A DNA stretch of 6,614 nucleotides, taken from NCBI GenBank assembly GCA_026713505.1, contig JAPOOH010000253.1:1-6614 (forward strand), written 5' to 3'. The notes under the pieces are model-generated. The model worked only from the letters and a program-made list of their open reading frames with translations, was not told the DNA's origin and did no database searches. Source of the stretch: Chloroflexota bacterium (lineage in GTDB: Bacteria; Chloroflexota; Dehalococcoidia; Lucifugimonadales; Australimonadaceae). Numbering within the stretch: the stretch's first letter is position 1; every line of letters begins with the position of its first letter. The position numbers and the translations under genes are program-made. Shown here in pieces: positions 5,105 through 6,614 of this stretch.

Positions 5105-6064
5105 TCAGCAAAGGTAGCCGCGGTCGTGCCAGTAGGCTGCGGCGGCGGGGTGCAGGGGCACGTCCAGCGGGCCCTCGCGCGTGTCGGCGCACATGCGGTC
5201 CAGCGGCAGAGGGCCGGTCCCTTCCCACGGGATGCGGTCGCTCCGGGCCTCGAGCGCCGCGCAGAGCGCGTGCACCTGCTCGTCAGGCACGGCCTCGTTC
5301 GTGAAGATGGGGAACCCTGAGAAGTCGACGGCCCTGAAGTCCGCCTGTAGCTCCGGGAAGTCGGACCTGAGCACGACGCCCCGGCGCAGGCCTAGCGGCT
5401 CCAGTCGGGCGAGCGCCCCCTCAGACGGCTCCAGGAACCGCATTCCCATCGCCGCGCCCGGGTTGACCCACTGGCGGACCGCCTCGTCGAAGATGGCGTC
5501 GGTCTCGCCCTTCTCTACGTCGGGCAGCCGCGCGCCCGGCAGGCGCCGGTTGTACGTCACCTCTCCGCCCCACGACTCGATGTCCTCGAGCGTGAACCCG
5601 TGGGCCTTGCAGATCTCGTTCGCGACCAGCGGGACGGAGTTCTCCCTGGGGCCGCGGAGCGAGACGCGCAACGGGTAGCGCTGCTCCCTGACGTCGTCGA
5701 ACGACCGCAGCCCGGTACGCTCCATCACGCCGAGCGTGATCTGGTCGTACGACGGCAGGACCGAGACCACGCGCACCGGAAGCGGGCTGTCGAACGGGCC
5801 CGTGCCTCGATAGCCCATGGTGAGCACCGCCGACGGGTTGATCATCGCGAGGCCCGCCCTGCCTTCCCCCACGTCTGTAATGCCGTCGGGGCTGCCGCTG
5901 CCGATGAGGCGGAAGCCGGTCTCGTCGAAGTCACTCTGACGGAGGTCGACGTGCGCCCGCAGGTACGGCCAGCCGTCCGCGCCGGCCAATTCGGAGGCGA
6001 TCTCCAGGGCCACACGTGAGCGGGTGAGCACCGGGGGTGTGTGCGGTCCGTAGGATTCGAGCAT
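5105..6064 (-). CDS. TAXI-family (TRAP-associated) solute-binding protein, no signal peptide seen
   Basis: A 319-residue protein resembling the TAXI solute receptors of TRAP transporters (PF16868/NMT1-like fold). Supporting stretches are SGSPDGITDVGEGRAGLAMINPSAV (56-80; the GxxxxxxxV-G-xADLA-like first lobe), PVRVVSVLPSYDQITLGV (96-113), SFDDVREQRYPLRVSLRGPREN (121-142; the 'S-DL-GK-V--G--GS' region), GFTLEDI (156-162), GETDAIFDEA (186-195), and the typical ending VPLHPAAAAYWHDRG (302-316). Known TAXI receptors are exported or lipid-anchored, but the N-terminus here (MLESYGPHTPPVL) is neither charged-hydrophobic nor a lipobox. The GTG at 6097 would add 11 residues, also without a signal. No TRAP permease gene is in the window. 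ATG 6064 has a strong Shine-Dalgarno (GAGGAGG) about 7 nt upstream. The ligand is unknown. It could be a cytosolic binding protein or sensor, or part of a diverged periplasmic-binding-like family. Confidence 0.72.
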   Translation of the reverse strand: MLESYGPHTPPVLTRSRVALEIASELAGADGWPYLRAHVDLRQSDFDETGFRLIGSGSPDGITDVGEGRAGLAMINPSAVLTMGYRGTGPFDSPLPVRVVSVLPSYDQITLGVMERTGLRSFDDVREQRYPLRVSLRGPRENSVPLVANEICKAHGFTLEDIESWGGEVTYNRRLPGARLPDVEKGETDAIFDEAVRQWVNPGAAMGMRFLEPSEGALARLEPLGLRRGVVLRSDFPELQADFRAVDFSGFPIFTNEAVPDEQVHALCAALEARSDRIPWEGTGPLPLDRMCADTREGPLDVPLHPAAAAYWHDRGYLC

Positions 6065-6101
6065 GGGGCTCCCTCCTCGTGCGATCGGTCGCGCCACCGG
6101 C

Positions 6102-6107
6102 AGTCTA
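6102..6107 (-). promoter_or_regulatory. Weak candidate -10 box upstream of the TAXI gene
   Basis: TAGACT on the - strand, 37 nt before the ATG at 6064, identical to the hexamer before the deacetylase gene. The match runs over 9 nt (GTAGACTGC at both sites). No -35 and no TGn extension are seen. It would give a leader of about 30 nt containing the Shine-Dalgarno. Confidence 0.22.
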
Positions 6108-6198
6108 CGACAGGCTCACGCGGGGCGCAGGGCGGGGGCGTTCAGTCGGCGTTGCGGGGCACGCGGGACCAGCAGGGCGTGGAGGTGAACGGGGCCCG

Positions 6199-6614
6199 TC
6201 AGTTGAGTCGGGTGATGCGGTCCTGGGGGCCTGGGGCGACTTGGCTGAAGGATTCGAAGTATGCGACCAAGGCGGCGACGTCAACATCCCCGCCGGTGCG
6301 CTCCGTGCCTTCCCTGAACACGTTGTAGTCGTCGCCTCCGTCGGCCAGGAAATTGTTGGCGGTGACCCGGTACGTTGCCTCGGGATCAATCGGGCCGCCG
6401 TCAATCATGATGGTGGAGGGGTCCACCCTTGCGCCCTCCGGACGCGCCGCATCCCAGGTGTAACTGAACCCGCTCGAGACCTGGAGCACGTCGCTGGTGT
6501 CGTCCGGGGGGCCGCGGAACTGGGACTGAAGCAGGGCTTCGATCTGGGCGCCCGTGAGAGACATGGTGACGAGGCTGTTTCCGAAGGGCAGCACCGAGAA
6601 CGCTTCTCCGTAGG
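6199..6614 (-). CDS. 5'-nucleotidase/UshA-family protein, C-terminal domain, 5' truncated by the window edge
   Basis: The last 137 residues of a protein whose start lies beyond the right edge. They form the substrate-binding C-terminal domain of the UshA/5'-nucleotidase family (PF02872), normally preceded by a metallophosphatase domain and exported. Family signatures are YGEAFSVLPFGNSLVTMSLTG (residues 1-21 of the visible part; the LPFGN motif), VSSGFSYTWDAARPEGARV (45-63), and TYRVTANNFLADGGDDYNVF (80-99; nucleobase-stacking and GGD region). It ends soon after the domain (DRITRLN), so there is no LPxTG or other anchor. The GTG at 6592-6594 is internal, not a start. Relatives hydrolyse nucleotides, UDP-sugars, cyclic nucleotides or, in SoxB, thiosulfate intermediates; the catalytic half needed to choose is missing. 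The TAXI gene follows after 134 nt. Confidence 0.92.
   Translation of the reverse strand, partial: YGEAFSVLPFGNSLVTMSLTGAQIEALLQSQFRGPPDDTSDVLQVSSGFSYTWDAARPEGARVDPSTIMIDGGPIDPEATYRVTANNFLADGGDDYNVFREGTERTGGDVDVAALVAYFESFSQVAPGPQDRITRLN

Noticed and set aside
6065..6198. Possible terminator or small gene in the 134-nt gap after the 5'-nucleotidase
   Set aside because: Apart from the Shine-Dalgarno and the weak TAGACT box I see no stable hairpin with a T-tract and no credible small reading frame.

Overview
This is a high-GC bacterial window densely packed with ordinary metabolic and housekeeping genes. The gene mix is an enolase-superfamily enzyme of the mandelate racemase type, an AcuC-like deacetylase, an orphan TAXI-type binding protein, a small rhodanese and a DUF1989 protein beside dnaK. 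Together with the base composition, it looks most like an uncultured Chloroflexota (Dehalococcoidia/SAR202-type) genome. That placement is an inference from gene style, not proof. I see no tRNA, rRNA, CRISPR array, transposase or phage gene.

Layout. On the + strand, the left edge holds the 3' third of a dnaK gene (1-609). It is followed after 24 nt by a DUF1989 (urea carboxylase-associated family) gene (634-1257). Everything to the right is on the - strand. In transcription order these genes are: the 3' end of a 5'-nucleotidase (6614-6199, entering from the right edge), a TAXI-family solute-binding protein (6064-5105), a histone deacetylase/AcuC-family hydrolase (4939-3806), an enolase-superfamily enzyme (3795-2713), a type II phosphomannose isomerase-like cupin (2676-2326), a RimJ/RimL-like GNAT acetyltransferase (2314-1775) and a single-domain rhodanese (1673-1281). 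The two strands converge at 1258-1280, where two inverted repeats sit back to back.

How the genes may work together. The tightest couplings are deacetylase to enolase (10 nt apart, with the enolase Shine-Dalgarno overlapping the deacetylase stop codon) and cupin to GNAT (11 nt apart). Promoter-like sequences lie upstream of the deacetylase, the cupin, the rhodanese and, more weakly, the TAXI gene. The - strand is therefore probably several short transcription units rather than one operon. The deacetylase-enolase pair could act on an acetylated, acid-sugar-like compound, but the substrate cannot be read from sequence.

The only clearly non-coding structures are the convergent hairpins near 1266-1313 and a palindrome-bearing, repeat-like stretch at about 5003-5100. 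I found no convincing new multi-gene system. The items most worth a second look are the TAXI protein without a signal peptide, the possible leaderless start of the deacetylase, the repeat-like element, and the dnaK-DUF1989 pairing.
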